From the NCBI RefSeq assembly GCF_014648295.1, contig NZ_BMQV01000042.1, positions 1-41,839 on the forward strand: DNA of 41,839 nt, written 5' to 3'. Position numbers and translations under genes: made by a program. The stretch is from Shewanella saliphila (GTDB taxonomy: Bacteria; Pseudomonadota; Gammaproteobacteria; Enterobacterales; Shewanellaceae). A model generated the notes under the pieces. That model ran no database searches. It was not told where the DNA came from and saw only the letters and a list, made by a program, of their open reading frames with translations. Shown piece after piece: positions 16,096 through 25,424 of the stretch. Within the stretch, counting starts at the first letter, position 1, and each line of letters opens with the position of its first letter.

Positions 16096-18189
16096 CTAAC
16101 GCAGTTGCTGCATTAAATACGCGTACACCATTGAGATAAGCTCAGCGGCTTGGGTATTGTCAGCAGCACCGGCATGGCCTCCTTCAATGTTTTCGTAGTA
16201 CAACACATCAATCCCCATGTCTTCCATTTTGGCGACCATTTTACGTGCATGAGCAGGGTGAACGCGGTCGTCACGGGTTGAAGTAGTAAAAAACACTTTA
16301 GGGTATTTAACACCTTGTTTTAAATTATGGTATGGCGAGTAAGTTTTAATGTATTGCCACTCCTCAGCAACATCAGGATTACCGTATTCGCCCATCCAAC
16401 TGGCACCTGCCAACAGCTTGTTATAACGCTTCATGTCGAGCAATGGCACCTGACATACCACAGCATTATATAAATCAGGACGACGCGTAAACGCGGCCCC
16501 CATTAACAAACCACCGTTACTGCCGCCTTGAATACCTAAATGCTGGCTTGTGGTGATTTTTCGGGCAATTAAGTCTTCGGCAATGGCTTCAAAATCTTCA
16601 AATGCTTTATGACGATTCTCTTTTAACGCCGCCTGATGCCAGGCTGGGCCGTACTCGCCACCGCCACGAATGTTGGCTAATACATACACGCCGCCCTGTT
16701 CGAGCCAGTTTTTACCCACAGTGGCCGAGTATGACGGTAAACGCGACACTTCAAAACCACCATAGGCATAAAGTAGCGTAGGGTTACTGCCATCTAACTT
16801 TATATCTTTGGCCATGACCACAAAGTAAGGCACTTTGGTGCCGTCTTTCGACTGAGCAAAAAATTGTTTGGTTGTAAATTTATCAGCAGCAAACTGTTGT
16901 GGCATGCCTTTGACTTTGTCGGCTTTTAGCGTGGCACCATTAACACGATACAAGGTTGATGGTTCTAAAAAGCTGGTGTAATCAACAAAAAACTCATCAC
17001 TGTCGCGCTGAACATCAAACACACTTAAGGTGCCATTGGCGTCAAATGGGGCAGTGTCGCTTTGCCATTGGCCTTTATCGTTTTGGGTATACCGTACGAG
17101 CTTGCTTTTAACATCGTCTAGCCAGGTGACAAATACTGCATTTTTACTGAAGTTAATTTGCGAAATAAAAGCTGTGGCAGTAGGCGATACAAATTCATTA
17201 AACTCAGGCTTTTGCGCAATCAGTTTGTCTACTGGGGTAAACACAACGGCACCTTGTTTAAAGGTTGCTTTATCGGTGACTAACTCGCTTTTCAGCTCAA
17301 TGTAGAGCTGGCCTTTAAAGTAGCCTTTAATGTCTGCATCGGCTGGCAAGGGCAGCGCCACCAGCTTGTCGTTTTGATACACGTAATGCTTAGCCGTATA
17401 AAAAGTTAAGCTTTCGGTAATAATATTCAGTGGCGTTTTATCATCAAAAATAACGTAACCCGCTGAAGCTACCGATGTTTTATCACCTGTAAAGATGGTC
17501 TTCGCTTCAGATAACGGTGTGCCGCGTTTCCATAGTTTCACTACGCTTGGGTAACCCGAATCAGTCATGCTGTTACCGTCGCCAAAATCGGTGCCAATAA
17601 AGACCGTATCTTTATCAATCCAACTCACTATCGATTTAGCTTCATCGACCATAAATGGTTTTTGCGCTTTTTCAACAAAACTTTTAGTGGTGAGGTCAAA
17701 CTCGCGCACCTCAGCGGCATCGGCACCGCCGCGAGATAATGACACTAAGCAGCGTTCATTTTGTGGGTATTGGCAGTTCATGCCTTTATACACCCAGTTA
17801 ACGCCTTCGGCTTTACCCAGGGCATCAATGTCGAGCACTGTTTCCCATTTAGGGTCCGCTTTTGCGTATTCTTCTATCGTGGTACGACGATAAATACCCC
17901 GAGTGTGAGTTTCGTCTTTCCAAAAGTTATAAAAATAGTCACCCGTGCGTCTCGCATAAGGGATCCGCGCTTCGTTGTTAAGAATCTCAAGGCTATTGGC
18001 AACTAAGGTATCAAAACCTTTATAGCCTTTAATGTGGGCCGCAGACACATCATTTTGCTGCTTAACCCAGGTCATCGGCTTAGCACCTTCAACGTCTTCT
18101 AACCAAATAAACTTGTCTTCTTCTGCTTGGATTTGTGTGGCCATTGTCATTGCACTCGCTACGCATAAAGGTATGATTCTTTTAAGCAT
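16096..18189 (-). CDS. Prolyl oligopeptidase-family (S9A) serine peptidase
   Basis: A 697-residue protein with a Sec signal peptide (to about TQIQA, residue 22), an N-terminal seven-bladed propeller region (~75-440) and a C-terminal alpha/beta-hydrolase domain. The catalytic triad is visible: Ser557 in GGSNGG, Asp641 in TRDDRVHP and His672 in EGGHAG. These resemble prolyl endopeptidases, which cleave after proline in short peptides, and the signal peptide places it in the periplasm. AAGGA lies about 8 nt upstream of the start. Length is typical. It is transcribed alone, towards a MITE-like element and terminators. Confidence 0.92.
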   Translation of the reverse strand: MLKRIIPLCVASAMTMATQIQAEEDKFIWLEDVEGAKPMTWVKQQNDVSAAHIKGYKGFDTLVANSLEILNNEARIPYARRTGDYFYNFWKDETHTRGIYRRTTIEEYAKADPKWETVLDIDALGKAEGVNWVYKGMNCQYPQNERCLVSLSRGGADAAEVREFDLTTKSFVEKAQKPFMVDEAKSIVSWIDKDTVFIGTDFGDGNSMTDSGYPSVVKLWKRGTPLSEAKTIFTGDKTSVASAGYVIFDDKTPLNIITESLTFYTAKHYVYQNDKLVALPLPADADIKGYFKGQLYIELKSELVTDKATFKQGAVVFTPVDKLIAQKPEFNEFVSPTATAFISQINFSKNAVFVTWLDDVKSKLVRYTQNDKGQWQSDTAPFDANGTLSVFDVQRDSDEFFVDYTSFLEPSTLYRVNGATLKADKVKGMPQQFAADKFTTKQFFAQSKDGTKVPYFVVMAKDIKLDGSNPTLLYAYGGFEVSRLPSYSATVGKNWLEQGGVYVLANIRGGGEYGPAWHQAALKENRHKAFEDFEAIAEDLIARKITTSQHLGIQGGSNGGLLMGAAFTRRPDLYNAVVCQVPLLDMKRYNKLLAGASWMGEYGNPDVAEEWQYIKTYSPYHNLKQGVKYPKVFFTTSTRDDRVHPAHARKMVAKMEDMGIDVLYYENIEGGHAGAADNTQAAELISMVYAYLMQQLR

Positions 18190-18384
18190 TAAAATGTCCT
18201 TTTTGTTGTTTGCTTAGGTGTGTTTATTATTGTGTAGTTACTTTATATCAATTAAGCAGATGTTCAATCGCTAAGCTGCTACAAACTGTTACGAGCGGCC
18301 CGTTGAATCAAGGTTGCAAAGGCCTATTTCTTTTTTCTTTTAATCATTTACGGCATAGTGATGCATTGCCAATCGGAGCCACCA

Positions 18385-19860
18385 ATGCCAATAACAGACT
18401 CGACCACCAGCATTGACACCACTAAACGCCCTTTTTGGTTAAATCCGCAATACGGTTTTTATTTACCCGTCACCCTGATCGCTGGCTTATTATTACTCTT
18501 CCCCACGGCCACATTGGCAGTGCTAAGCCAATTTACTCAATTTTTTCTAGACTATTTTGACTCACAATTTATTCAATTTTCGAGCCTATTACTGCTCACC
18601 GCAACGGTAATATGCTTTAGCCCCATTGGGCGAATTCGCTTGGGCGGCAGTGAGGCACAAACAGAGTTCAGTTTTATGAGCTGGATGGCAATGCTATTTA
18701 CAGCGGGCATGGGCTCTGGGCTGATATTTTGGGGCGTGGCAGAACCGGTTTATCACTATGTGAATCCGCCAGCGTTTTTACAACAATCTTTCTCATCTGT
18801 GCCGGGCGCACTAGCCATTACCCATTTCCACTGGGGGCTACACGCTTGGGCTATTTATGCCATGGCAGGGCTTGTTATGGCCTGGTTTGCCTACAATAAA
18901 CAACGCAGCTTACGGGTGAGTGCCAGCTTTAGTGCAGACAAACCTAAATGGTTAAATATGATTGATTTACTGGCGGTGGTAGCCATTATTTTTGGTATTG
19001 CGGGTACGTTTGCCAACACCATTGCTTTAATCCAAACCGGTGTTGAACAAGCATTAGGATTAGATATTGGCTCGTTGGCATTTCGAATAGGGATGATCTT
19101 AGTCATTGCCGCATTGTTTACCTTATCGTCTCTTGCAGGATTAAATAATGGTATTAAACGCTTAAGCCAATTTAACAGTTTATTTATGGTCGCGATGCTC
19201 GTACTGGTTATCGCGCTTGTTGATCCACTAAACACCTTACAATTAACTCTTGAGTCGACTTTACACTACATTAAACTGTTACCTCAGATGTCTTTTGGTG
19301 TGGGCGAACCAAAGCAATGGAGCCAAGGTTGGACGGTCATTTATTTAATATGGTGGATTGCATGGGCACCGTTTGTGGGGCCATTTATCGCCAGAATAAG
19401 TAAAGGTCGAAGTATTAGGCAATTTTTAAGTTGCACCATCTTATTGCCAACCATAACATCAATTATTTGGTTTTCAGCGTTTGGTGGCAGCGTATTAACT
19501 CAGCCTTATGCCAGCACCATTATGGATGCGGTTGACCAACAATACACTTTGGGACTGTTTAGTTTTTTTGAGCAAATGCCGTTGGGGGCGCTATTGTCTG
19601 CCGCTGCACTATTGTTGTTGGTGACCTTTTTAATAACCAGTGCTGACTCGTCAATTTATATCGCCAGCTTATTAACCGGTAACGACACGCGCGACGCCAA
19701 AATATTGTGGAGCATAATTTTAATCGCCATAACCATTGCACTGGTGAGTATTAACGATGTCGACCTGAACAAACAGGTCGCGATTGTGGGGGCCATTCCC
19801 TTTACCTTAGTGCTCAGCTTGCAAGTAATATTTTGGATACGAGATGTATTAAAACACTAG
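18385..19860 (+). CDS. BCCT-family transporter
   Basis: A 491-residue inner-membrane protein with 12 predicted spans. Family hallmarks are AGMGSGLIFWGVAEPVYHY near residues 107-125 and the eighth-span segment GWTVIYLIWWIAWAPFVGPFIARIS with its Trp-rich signature. BCCT carriers import betaine, choline, carnitine or DMSP with sodium or protons for osmoprotection or catabolism, and the exact substrate is not resolved. The ATG at 18385 has GGAG 6 nt upstream and is preferred to the in-frame GTG at 18358. There is no long C-terminal osmosensing tail, so osmotic gating of the BetP kind is not evident. Confidence 0.93.
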   Translation: MPITDSTTSIDTTKRPFWLNPQYGFYLPVTLIAGLLLLFPTATLAVLSQFTQFFLDYFDSQFIQFSSLLLLTATVICFSPIGRIRLGGSEAQTEFSFMSWMAMLFTAGMGSGLIFWGVAEPVYHYVNPPAFLQQSFSSVPGALAITHFHWGLHAWAIYAMAGLVMAWFAYNKQRSLRVSASFSADKPKWLNMIDLLAVVAIIFGIAGTFANTIALIQTGVEQALGLDIGSLAFRIGMILVIAALFTLSSLAGLNNGIKRLSQFNSLFMVAMLVLVIALVDPLNTLQLTLESTLHYIKLLPQMSFGVGEPKQWSQGWTVIYLIWWIAWAPFVGPFIARISKGRSIRQFLSCTILLPTITSIIWFSAFGGSVLTQPYASTIMDAVDQQYTLGLFSFFEQMPLGALLSAAALLLLVTFLITSADSSIYIASLLTGNDTRDAKILWSIILIAITIALVSINDVDLNKQVAIVGAIPFTLVLSLQVIFWIRDVLKH

Positions 19861-19946
19861 TCTTTACCTATTTTACTGACGAAACAGGTATAATACTCAC
19901 TCAGTATTAAACTGACCCATTCAAACCAATATAGATAGGCAGTAAC

Positions 19947-20225
19947 ATGGCTAAAACGGCAGCGGCACTTCACATTTTAGTAAAACACCAAACTCAAGCT
20001 GAAGATATTATCAAACAGCTGAATAAAGGCACTAAATTTGATGTGTTAGCCAAAAAGTATTCGAGTTGCCCGTCGGCCAAAAGTGGCGGTAATTTAGGTG
20101 AGTTTAAGAAGGGCCAAATGGTGCCACAGTTCGATAAAGTCTGTTTTAACGGTGAGCTAATTACCCCGCATTTAGTTAAAACAAAATTTGGCTGGCACGT
20201 AGTAAAAGTGCTTTATCGAACATAG
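19947..20225 (+). CDS. ppiC: Parvulin peptidyl-prolyl isomerase
   Basis: A 92-residue single-domain parvulin. Diagnostic segments are AALHILVKHQTQAEDI, FDVLAKKYSSCPSAKSGGNLGEF and a FGWHVVKV end. It has no signal peptide or extra domains, like E. coli PpiC (93 residues). It catalyses cis-trans isomerisation of Xaa-Pro bonds in the cytoplasm. TAGGCAG upstream is a modest ribosome-binding site. Confidence 0.93.
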   Translation: MAKTAAALHILVKHQTQAEDIIKQLNKGTKFDVLAKKYSSCPSAKSGGNLGEFKKGQMVPQFDKVCFNGELITPHLVKTKFGWHVVKVLYRT

Positions 20226-20246
20226 GTTAATATTTAAGCCCTTTAG

Positions 20247-20280
20247 ATGACAGTGAACGGCGATACATGCCCACTGTCAT
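20247..20280. terminator. Hairpin between convergent genes, weak terminator candidate
   Basis: The 9-bp stem ATGACAGTG/CACTGTCAT (20247-20255 with 20272-20280) lies between the parvulin gene and the convergent membrane-protein gene. No clear T-run is present on either strand. Confidence 0.4.
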
Positions 20281-20299
20281 TGGCATTGATTAACAGTCT

Positions 20300-21058
20300 T
20301 TATTGACGCAGTTTGATGTACAGCTCGCCATCACGAATTTGAATATCATCGACACCATCGGCAAAGGTGTTCCAAAAGCCTCTATCGCCAAACTCACTCA
20401 CCAAATTGACGTTTTTCATATTACCTAGCCACGCATTAGGAATGGGTACGCCCATTAAACTCACGCCCACTAATGCCACCACAGGGCGACGATTAGCATC
20501 TAAACGGATATCTAGCCCTGTATTGACCCGTAAAATTTCACCCGCCATAACCGGAAAGTCATTCGGTATCGGGATAAGCATGGTCGCACTGGCCAGGTTA
20601 TTAGAGAAATCAATGGCCACCCGCTTGGCAAAATCGGGGTTGCGGCCAATCATGGCATTCACTTCTTTTTCACTAAAGGTCACTTGACGGTCTGCGTCGT
20701 ATTCACGATAAGCTTGAGGGGTGAGCTCGCCATTGTCGTTAAACGAATTAGCATTAACCGAGCTGTCATTGACTGAATTGCGATTATTAGGCGCATTGCT
20801 GGTATGAGTTGCATTTCTTGGCGCGCTCGAGTCAACCTGCCAACCAAGCTGGGTTAGCTTTTGATCCAGCTTTTGCTCCTCTTTGGCATTTAAGGTCACC
20901 GGTGTCATTGGCGAAGGGAAAATATAAGTACGAATAACAAAAAATGTCAGGCCTGCAGTCACTAACATGGTTGCCAAAATGATCAGCAATAATTTAACCC
21001 CAGAGGCACCCGTTTGTTGTTTGTACGGCACTGTTAAATTGGTAAATGAAGCTCGCAT
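20300..21058 (-). CDS. Membrane-anchored periplasmic protein of unknown function
   Basis: A 252-residue protein with one membrane span (residues ~21-45, VKLLLIILATMLVTAGLTFFV), a low-complexity Asn/Ser linker (~80-110) and a C-terminal domain with FSEKEVNAMIGRNPDFAKRV and NVNLVSEFGDRGFWNTFADG. The C-terminal part resembles a conserved family of hypothetical proteins in Shewanella and Vibrio. I do not recognise a catalytic motif. It is monocistronic and convergent to ppiC. Confidence 0.6.
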   Translation of the reverse strand: MRASFTNLTVPYKQQTGASGVKLLLIILATMLVTAGLTFFVIRTYIFPSPMTPVTLNAKEEQKLDQKLTQLGWQVDSSAPRNATHTSNAPNNRNSVNDSSVNANSFNDNGELTPQAYREYDADRQVTFSEKEVNAMIGRNPDFAKRVAIDFSNNLASATMLIPIPNDFPVMAGEILRVNTGLDIRLDANRRPVVALVGVSLMGVPIPNAWLGNMKNVNLVSEFGDRGFWNTFADGVDDIQIRDGELYIKLRQ

Positions 21059-21270
21059 AGCCTGCTCTATAATGATTTATTTTGTTCATGGTAATGCGCG
21101 CTAAGGCTAAACAGCAAATAAAAACCTTGCGCCTACACGATTACTGACACTCATTCTAGTTAACATTTACCTAAAACTTGAGTTACAAATGAGCCAAATT
21201 GTAATAAAGTTATAAGTCGAAAGTACGTAAATCAACCAAATGGGTTTGAGATAAATAAAGGATTATTTTA

Positions 21271-22839
21271 ATGCAGTTACTCTCTCGCAGTACCTTTACA
21301 CCATTAATGATTGGCACCAGCCTTTTACTCGCAGCTTGTGGCGGCGGAGGTTCCTCTGGTGGCGATGATGTCGATACTGGCTCAACAGCACCTCAATGGG
21401 TTGAAGGGCAATTTGTTAGCTACTCGAGCTTGGCAAATCAATGCACAGCCTCTCTGACTCAAAAATTATGGTTACGCTCGTGGAGCAACGATACCTACCT
21501 TTGGTATGACGAAATCATTGATCGCGACCCTGCACCATACAGTGTTGCGGAATATTTTGACCTACTCAAAACAGAAGAATTATCAGACACAGGTAGTTTA
21601 AAAGATAACTTCCACTTTTCGATGTCGACTGAAGAATGGGACTTACTCAATGGCTCTGGCGCTTCAGTGGGTTATGGTATGACATTAAGCTTACGTCAAG
21701 CGTCGACTGGCGTAAGTAGGCAAGTCACTGTTGCCTATAATGAACCCGATACACCCGCCAGTGATGCCGGTGTCAGCCGAGGGGCAATCATTGTCTCGGT
21801 AGATGGTGTAGATGTGGCAACCGCCAATGACAGCGACAGCATTGATACCCTTAATGCCGGTTTATTTCCAAGTGACAGCGGTAAGCAAACTGAGTTTGTA
21901 GTGCGTGATTTAAATGCCGATACCGATCGCAGTGTCACCTTAACTGCAGGTACAGTAGTATCATCCCCAGTGCAAAATACCAAAACCATTACCACCGACA
22001 GTGGCAAGGTAGGGTATTTACTGTTTAACTCGCATATCGCCACCGCTGAAAAAGGCTTGTATGATGCCATGACAACGTTGAGTAATGCACAAGTTGATGA
22101 TTTAGTGATAGATATTCGCTATAACGGCGGCGGGTTATTAGCTATTGCCAGCCAATTAGCCTACATGGTGGCAGGCGACACTGCGACCAATAACCGTGTA
22201 TTTGAGCGCACAAGCTTTAACGACAAATACCCAACTACCGACCCAGTAACAGGGCAAACATTAACACCAATGCCGTTTTACTCTGAATCTCTTGGGTTTA
22301 ACACCTCATTATTGCAAAGCGGTGTTTCGTTACCAGCATTAAACCTTAACCGAGTATTTGTATTAACGACACCTGGCACCTGTTCGGCGAGTGAGGCATT
22401 AATGAATGCATTGCGCGGTATTGATATTGAAGTGATTCAATTAGGCGACACCACTTGCGGTAAACCTTACGGTTTTTACCCTACAGACAATTGCGACACA
22501 ACCTACTTTACCATTCAATTTAAAGGGGTAAATGACAAAGGCTTCGGTGAGTATTCAGATGGGTTTGTCCCATCAACGAACCCAACTGTCGACAGTGAAG
22601 TGCCAGGTTGTATGCTAGACGATGACCTGACTCATGCTTTAGGTGATAGCGATGAAACACTGTTAAGTGCGGCGCTGTATTACCGTGACAACAACAGCTG
22701 TCCGGCAACCGCTACGGCGATAGCCCGTGCACCCGCCAAAAACACCTTTATTGACCCAGGCTTTATGTTACAAGACACCCGCAATCAAAATGTGCTGATT
22801 AATAACCGCATTTTAACGCCGCAGGCTATGGAGCAATAA
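21271..22839 (+). CDS. S41-family (C-terminal processing protease-like) lipoprotein
   Basis: A 522-residue lipoprotein (LLLAAC, Cys23, followed by a Gly/Ser-rich linker). Residues ~130-225 look like a PDZ domain (YGMTLSLRQ; AGVSRGAIIVSVDGVDV). The S41 core follows: VGYLLFNSHI, DDLVIDIRYNGGGLL and the nucleophile region TCSASEALMNAL (372-374), with the general-base Lys398 in TTCGKP. It should be an outer-membrane or periplasmic protease acting at C-termini of substrates. Several Cys in the C-terminal part may form disulfides. Its stop overlaps the next start (TAATG), so the small lipoprotein is translationally coupled. Confidence 0.88.
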   Translation: MQLLSRSTFTPLMIGTSLLLAACGGGGSSGGDDVDTGSTAPQWVEGQFVSYSSLANQCTASLTQKLWLRSWSNDTYLWYDEIIDRDPAPYSVAEYFDLLKTEELSDTGSLKDNFHFSMSTEEWDLLNGSGASVGYGMTLSLRQASTGVSRQVTVAYNEPDTPASDAGVSRGAIIVSVDGVDVATANDSDSIDTLNAGLFPSDSGKQTEFVVRDLNADTDRSVTLTAGTVVSSPVQNTKTITTDSGKVGYLLFNSHIATAEKGLYDAMTTLSNAQVDDLVIDIRYNGGGLLAIASQLAYMVAGDTATNNRVFERTSFNDKYPTTDPVTGQTLTPMPFYSESLGFNTSLLQSGVSLPALNLNRVFVLTTPGTCSASEALMNALRGIDIEVIQLGDTTCGKPYGFYPTDNCDTTYFTIQFKGVNDKGFGEYSDGFVPSTNPTVDSEVPGCMLDDDLTHALGDSDETLLSAALYYRDNNSCPATATAIARAPAKNTFIDPGFMLQDTRNQNVLINNRILTPQAMEQ

Positions 22840-23228
22840 TGCGTAAACCACTCATAGGGCTCATTGGCTTGGTGATCATAACGGGTTGTGTGGCGACAGC
22901 TAGCGAGGAACCTTCTTTGCCTCAAGCTGCAACATTAACTAACCCAAGTGCACAAACTCACGCCGAGTTACAGCAAGCAATAGCAATCTTGTTAGGCGCC
23001 AGTAGCGTAGTGATTAGCGACAATGCCTTTACGCAATACAGCCAGGAAGTGATTGAGCGCGCACCGCACAAAGATGCCAACGGGTTATTGATAATGGGCC
23101 GCAGTACTGACATACCTGACGCGGTTCAATTATTAAAACAAGGTGATAGTTGCCTATTGGAACATGTGCAAAGCGGTAAAACGACAACGTTATCGCAAGT
23201 ACGTTGTAAGCTTGAAGACGCGCAATAG
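22839..23228 (+). CDS. Small lipoprotein coupled to the S41 protease
   Basis: A 129-residue lipoprotein (IITGC, Cys17). The remainder, with TLTNPSAQTHAELQQAIAIL and a C-terminal region containing SCLLEHVQSGKTT and a second Cys, matches no family I can name. Its start overlaps the protease stop by one base, indicating coupled translation and a shared task, for example as a specificity or inhibitor subunit. That task is inference from position. Confidence 0.7.
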   Translation: MRKPLIGLIGLVIITGCVATASEEPSLPQAATLTNPSAQTHAELQQAIAILLGASSVVISDNAFTQYSQEVIERAPHKDANGLLIMGRSTDIPDAVQLLKQGDSCLLEHVQSGKTTTLSQVRCKLEDAQ

Positions 23229-23265
23229 CAGCACATTGAGTGTTTGATATAAGCTAATACACAAT

Positions 23266-23305
23266 AAGGCCAGAACATATTAACCATATGCTCTGGCCTT
23301 TTTAT
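23266..23305 (+). terminator. Terminator after the S41 operon
   Basis: The 15-bp stem starting AAGGCCAGA and ending TCTGGCCTT, with one mismatch, is followed by TTTTATT. Confidence 0.8.
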
Positions 23306-23516
23306 TACACATTAATTCACTAAACTATTCACTCACGACAGCGTAATACTTTTCCATCGTTCATTCGCCACCGCACACTGCAATGAAACCACTTCGCCGG
23401 ATTATATAACCAAACGAATAATACCAGGTGTATCCCGCATTAGAGAGCTTGCCCTCAACAGGCTAAAACGTGATAAAATCTCGCCCTACTCACTTTTAAC
23501 CAAACAAGGTCATGCA

Positions 23517-23768
23517 ATGAATCCGATTATTGCCATCTTAAAAGAACACCAGGTCACTGACGCTCAAATTACCGAGCTTTTCCAGGCATTAACTGAAAAT
23601 CCATTTGCTGCAATGGCAACCATTGGCCAATTAGGTATTCCACCAGAAAAACTGCAACAGTTGATGGCCCTTGTGATGCAAAACCCAGCATTAATCAAAG
23701 AAGCCGTGGTTGAGCTGGGCTTAGATTTCTCGAAAGTTGAAGCAGCAAAAGCGCAATTGCAGCAGTAG
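23517..23768 (+). CDS. DUF2999-family small protein
   Basis: An 83-residue all-helical soluble protein. MNPIIAILKEHQV, the central FAAMATIGQLGIPPEKLQQL and the end VVELGLDFSKVEAAK match the DUF2999 family of Vibrio/Shewanella-type bacteria as I remember it. No function is known. It is monocistronic, with a strong terminator just downstream. Confidence 0.75.
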   Translation: MNPIIAILKEHQVTDAQITELFQALTENPFAAMATIGQLGIPPEKLQQLMALVMQNPALIKEAVVELGLDFSKVEAAKAQLQQ

Positions 23769-23791
23769 TTTCAATGTTCGATGCTCAATAG

Positions 23792-23827
23792 AGAAAAAAC
23801 GGCCAGAATCTAAAATTCTGGCCGTTT
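23792..23827. terminator. Bidirectional terminator
   Basis: The perfect stem AAAACGGCCAGAAT/ATTCTGGCCGTTTT has T-runs on both strands, between the convergent DUF2999 and MarR genes. Confidence 0.9.
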
Positions 23828-23847
23828 TTAACACCTAATAATACCCC

Positions 23848-24336
23848 TCACTCGCCTTCAAAAGCAGTTAGCCAAGTTTTGAGTAATTGGTTTAATGCTG
23901 GCACCTCGCTGTCGGATAAACTGGCAACCAGTTTGTGCTGCACGAGTACATGTTGTTCTATCATCGCATCAATCACGGTAAGGCCTTTGCTGGTTAGCCC
24001 TACAGATACGCTACGGCGATCTTCAGTGCTATGAGTGCGCACAATTAACTGTTTAGCTTCAAGCTTATCTAGGCGATGGGTCATGGCGCCCGAGGTGAGC
24101 ATCATTGACGACAGTAATATCGAAGGCGTTAAGATATATGGCTCACCATTTCGTCTTAACGTGGCTAATACGTCAAACTCGCCCATGGTTAAGCCAAATT
24201 GCTTATGACATGCCGATATTTCGGCCTCTAGGTGTTTGTGTAAACGCAAAAAGCGCCCCAGCAATGCCATAGGCACGGTATCTAAATGGGGCTTTTCTGT
24301 CGCCCATTGCGCAACCACTTTATCGACATCTTCCAT
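23848..24336 (-). CDS. MarR-family transcriptional regulator
   Basis: A 162-residue protein when started at the ATG at 24336; an in-frame GTG at 24348 is an alternative and neither has a strong ribosome-binding site. The winged-helix core includes FGLTMGEFDVLATLRRNGEPY, the recognition helix SSMMLTSGAMTHRLDKLE and the wing RTHSTEDRRSVSVGLTSKG, all standard MarR features. It is divergent from an EamA-type exporter, and the spacer holds two long palindromes (24360-24383, 24429-24452). It probably represses itself and the exporter until a ligand binds. Confidence 0.9.
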   Translation of the reverse strand: MEDVDKVVAQWATEKPHLDTVPMALLGRFLRLHKHLEAEISACHKQFGLTMGEFDVLATLRRNGEPYILTPSILLSSMMLTSGAMTHRLDKLEAKQLIVRTHSTEDRRSVSVGLTSKGLTVIDAMIEQHVLVQHKLVASLSDSEVPALNQLLKTWLTAFEGE

Positions 24337-24359
24337 GCTCAATCTCACTATCTACAACC

Positions 24360-24383
24360 AAGTATCTTAACGTTAAGATACTT
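24360..24383. promoter_or_regulatory. MarR operator 1, perfect 24-bp palindrome
   Basis: A perfect palindrome with core TATCTTAACGTTAAGATA, extended by three matching bases on each side. It shares TATCTT-N6-AAGATA with operator 2. It lies 23 bp upstream of the MarR start codon. Confidence 0.75.
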
Positions 24384-24428
24384 GATAAAAAGCGACTTTA
24401 CAAAAACAAGCTATCAGTCCACACTGCC

Positions 24429-24452
24429 ATTTATCTTTACGTGAAGATAAAT
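24429..24452. promoter_or_regulatory. MarR operator 2, near-perfect palindrome
   Basis: Core TATCTTTACGTGAAGATA with only one mismatched pair across 24 bp. Its centre is 69 bp from that of operator 1 and it ends 17 bp before the EamA start codon, a position suited to block transcription. Confidence 0.75.
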
Positions 24453-24469
24453 TAACACCAAGGCTATTG

Positions 24470-25363
24470 ATGAACATTTTACTTGCCATGATCCCCGCCT
24501 TTTTTTGGGGGACGACATACGCTGTAACCCAATATACATTGGCAGACTGGCCACCACTATTACTCAGTGCATTACGCGCATTGCCGGCGGGATTAATATT
24601 ATTGGCAATAAAACCCAGTCGCCCAGCGTCTGCAGACTGGCCAATTTTATTTAAGCTTGGTGCGATTAATATTGCGGTATTTTTCTGTTTAATTTTTGTG
24701 ATGGCATTGACCCTTCCTTCGGCAATATCTGGAGTGGGTATGATATCAGTGCCCGTTTTTGCAATGCTATTTCATTGGGTTGTGAGTAAAAAGCGCCCCA
24801 ATGCCTTACAAGCCTGTTGTGGTGCCGTGTTAGTTATACTGGCGTGGATGTTGTTTGACCCTAATTCAATAACCCTAAACCCAGTAGGACTCATTGCCAT
24901 GCTCGCAGCCATAAGCTGCATTATTGTTGGCAGCACCATTACCAAAGCGCTTGGCTCACGGATTCATTGGTGGACCATTTTAACCTGGCAACTGATTATT
25001 GGCGGCGTGATACTGACTCTAGTCTCTGGCATGCAAGCACTTTTGACACCAGAACCCTATATCAATGTGATGAATGAGTTTAGTTGGGGCAATGCTGTCG
25101 GTATTATTTGGATTCTTTTACTCAACACCGTGTTGGGTTACAGCATGTATGTGTGGTTATTACAGCGGATGTCGGTGGTTGATTTTACCTTTGGTGGTAT
25201 CGCGAACCCCATCGCTGGTATCGCCTGTGGCGCAATATTACTAAACGAGAGTTACACAACGCATCAATACACATTGATGGTGGGAATGATATTGGCCTCT
25301 ATCGCACCGACATTACTCAATGTAGTACGAATAAAGTTACGTAATTCGGCATTAATAAAATAA
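24470..25363 (+). CDS. EamA/DMT-family permease
   Basis: A 297-residue inner-membrane protein with ten predicted spans in two EamA repeats (ILLAMIPAFFWGTTYAVTQY at the N-terminus; second repeat from about residue 145). DMT/EamA carriers are mostly exporters of metabolites, amino acids or toxic compounds. It starts at ATG 24470, 6 nt after AAGG. Control by the divergent MarR gene suggests efflux of the MarR ligand, which cannot be identified. Confidence 0.88.
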   Translation: MNILLAMIPAFFWGTTYAVTQYTLADWPPLLLSALRALPAGLILLAIKPSRPASADWPILFKLGAINIAVFFCLIFVMALTLPSAISGVGMISVPVFAMLFHWVVSKKRPNALQACCGAVLVILAWMLFDPNSITLNPVGLIAMLAAISCIIVGSTITKALGSRIHWWTILTWQLIIGGVILTLVSGMQALLTPEPYINVMNEFSWGNAVGIIWILLLNTVLGYSMYVWLLQRMSVVDFTFGGIANPIAGIACGAILLNESYTTHQYTLMVGMILASIAPTLLNVVRIKLRNSALIK

Positions 25364-25379
25364 TAATGCACGTTGAAAT

Positions 25380-25407
25380 AAAAGGATAAGTGAAGGCTTA
25401 TCCTTTT
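25380..25407. terminator. Bidirectional terminator
   Basis: The perfect stem AAAAGGATAAG/CTTATCCTTTT with a 6-nt loop lies between the convergent EamA and DUF1993 genes. Confidence 0.85.
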
Positions 25408-25424
25408 ATTGGCGCGTATTCGAC

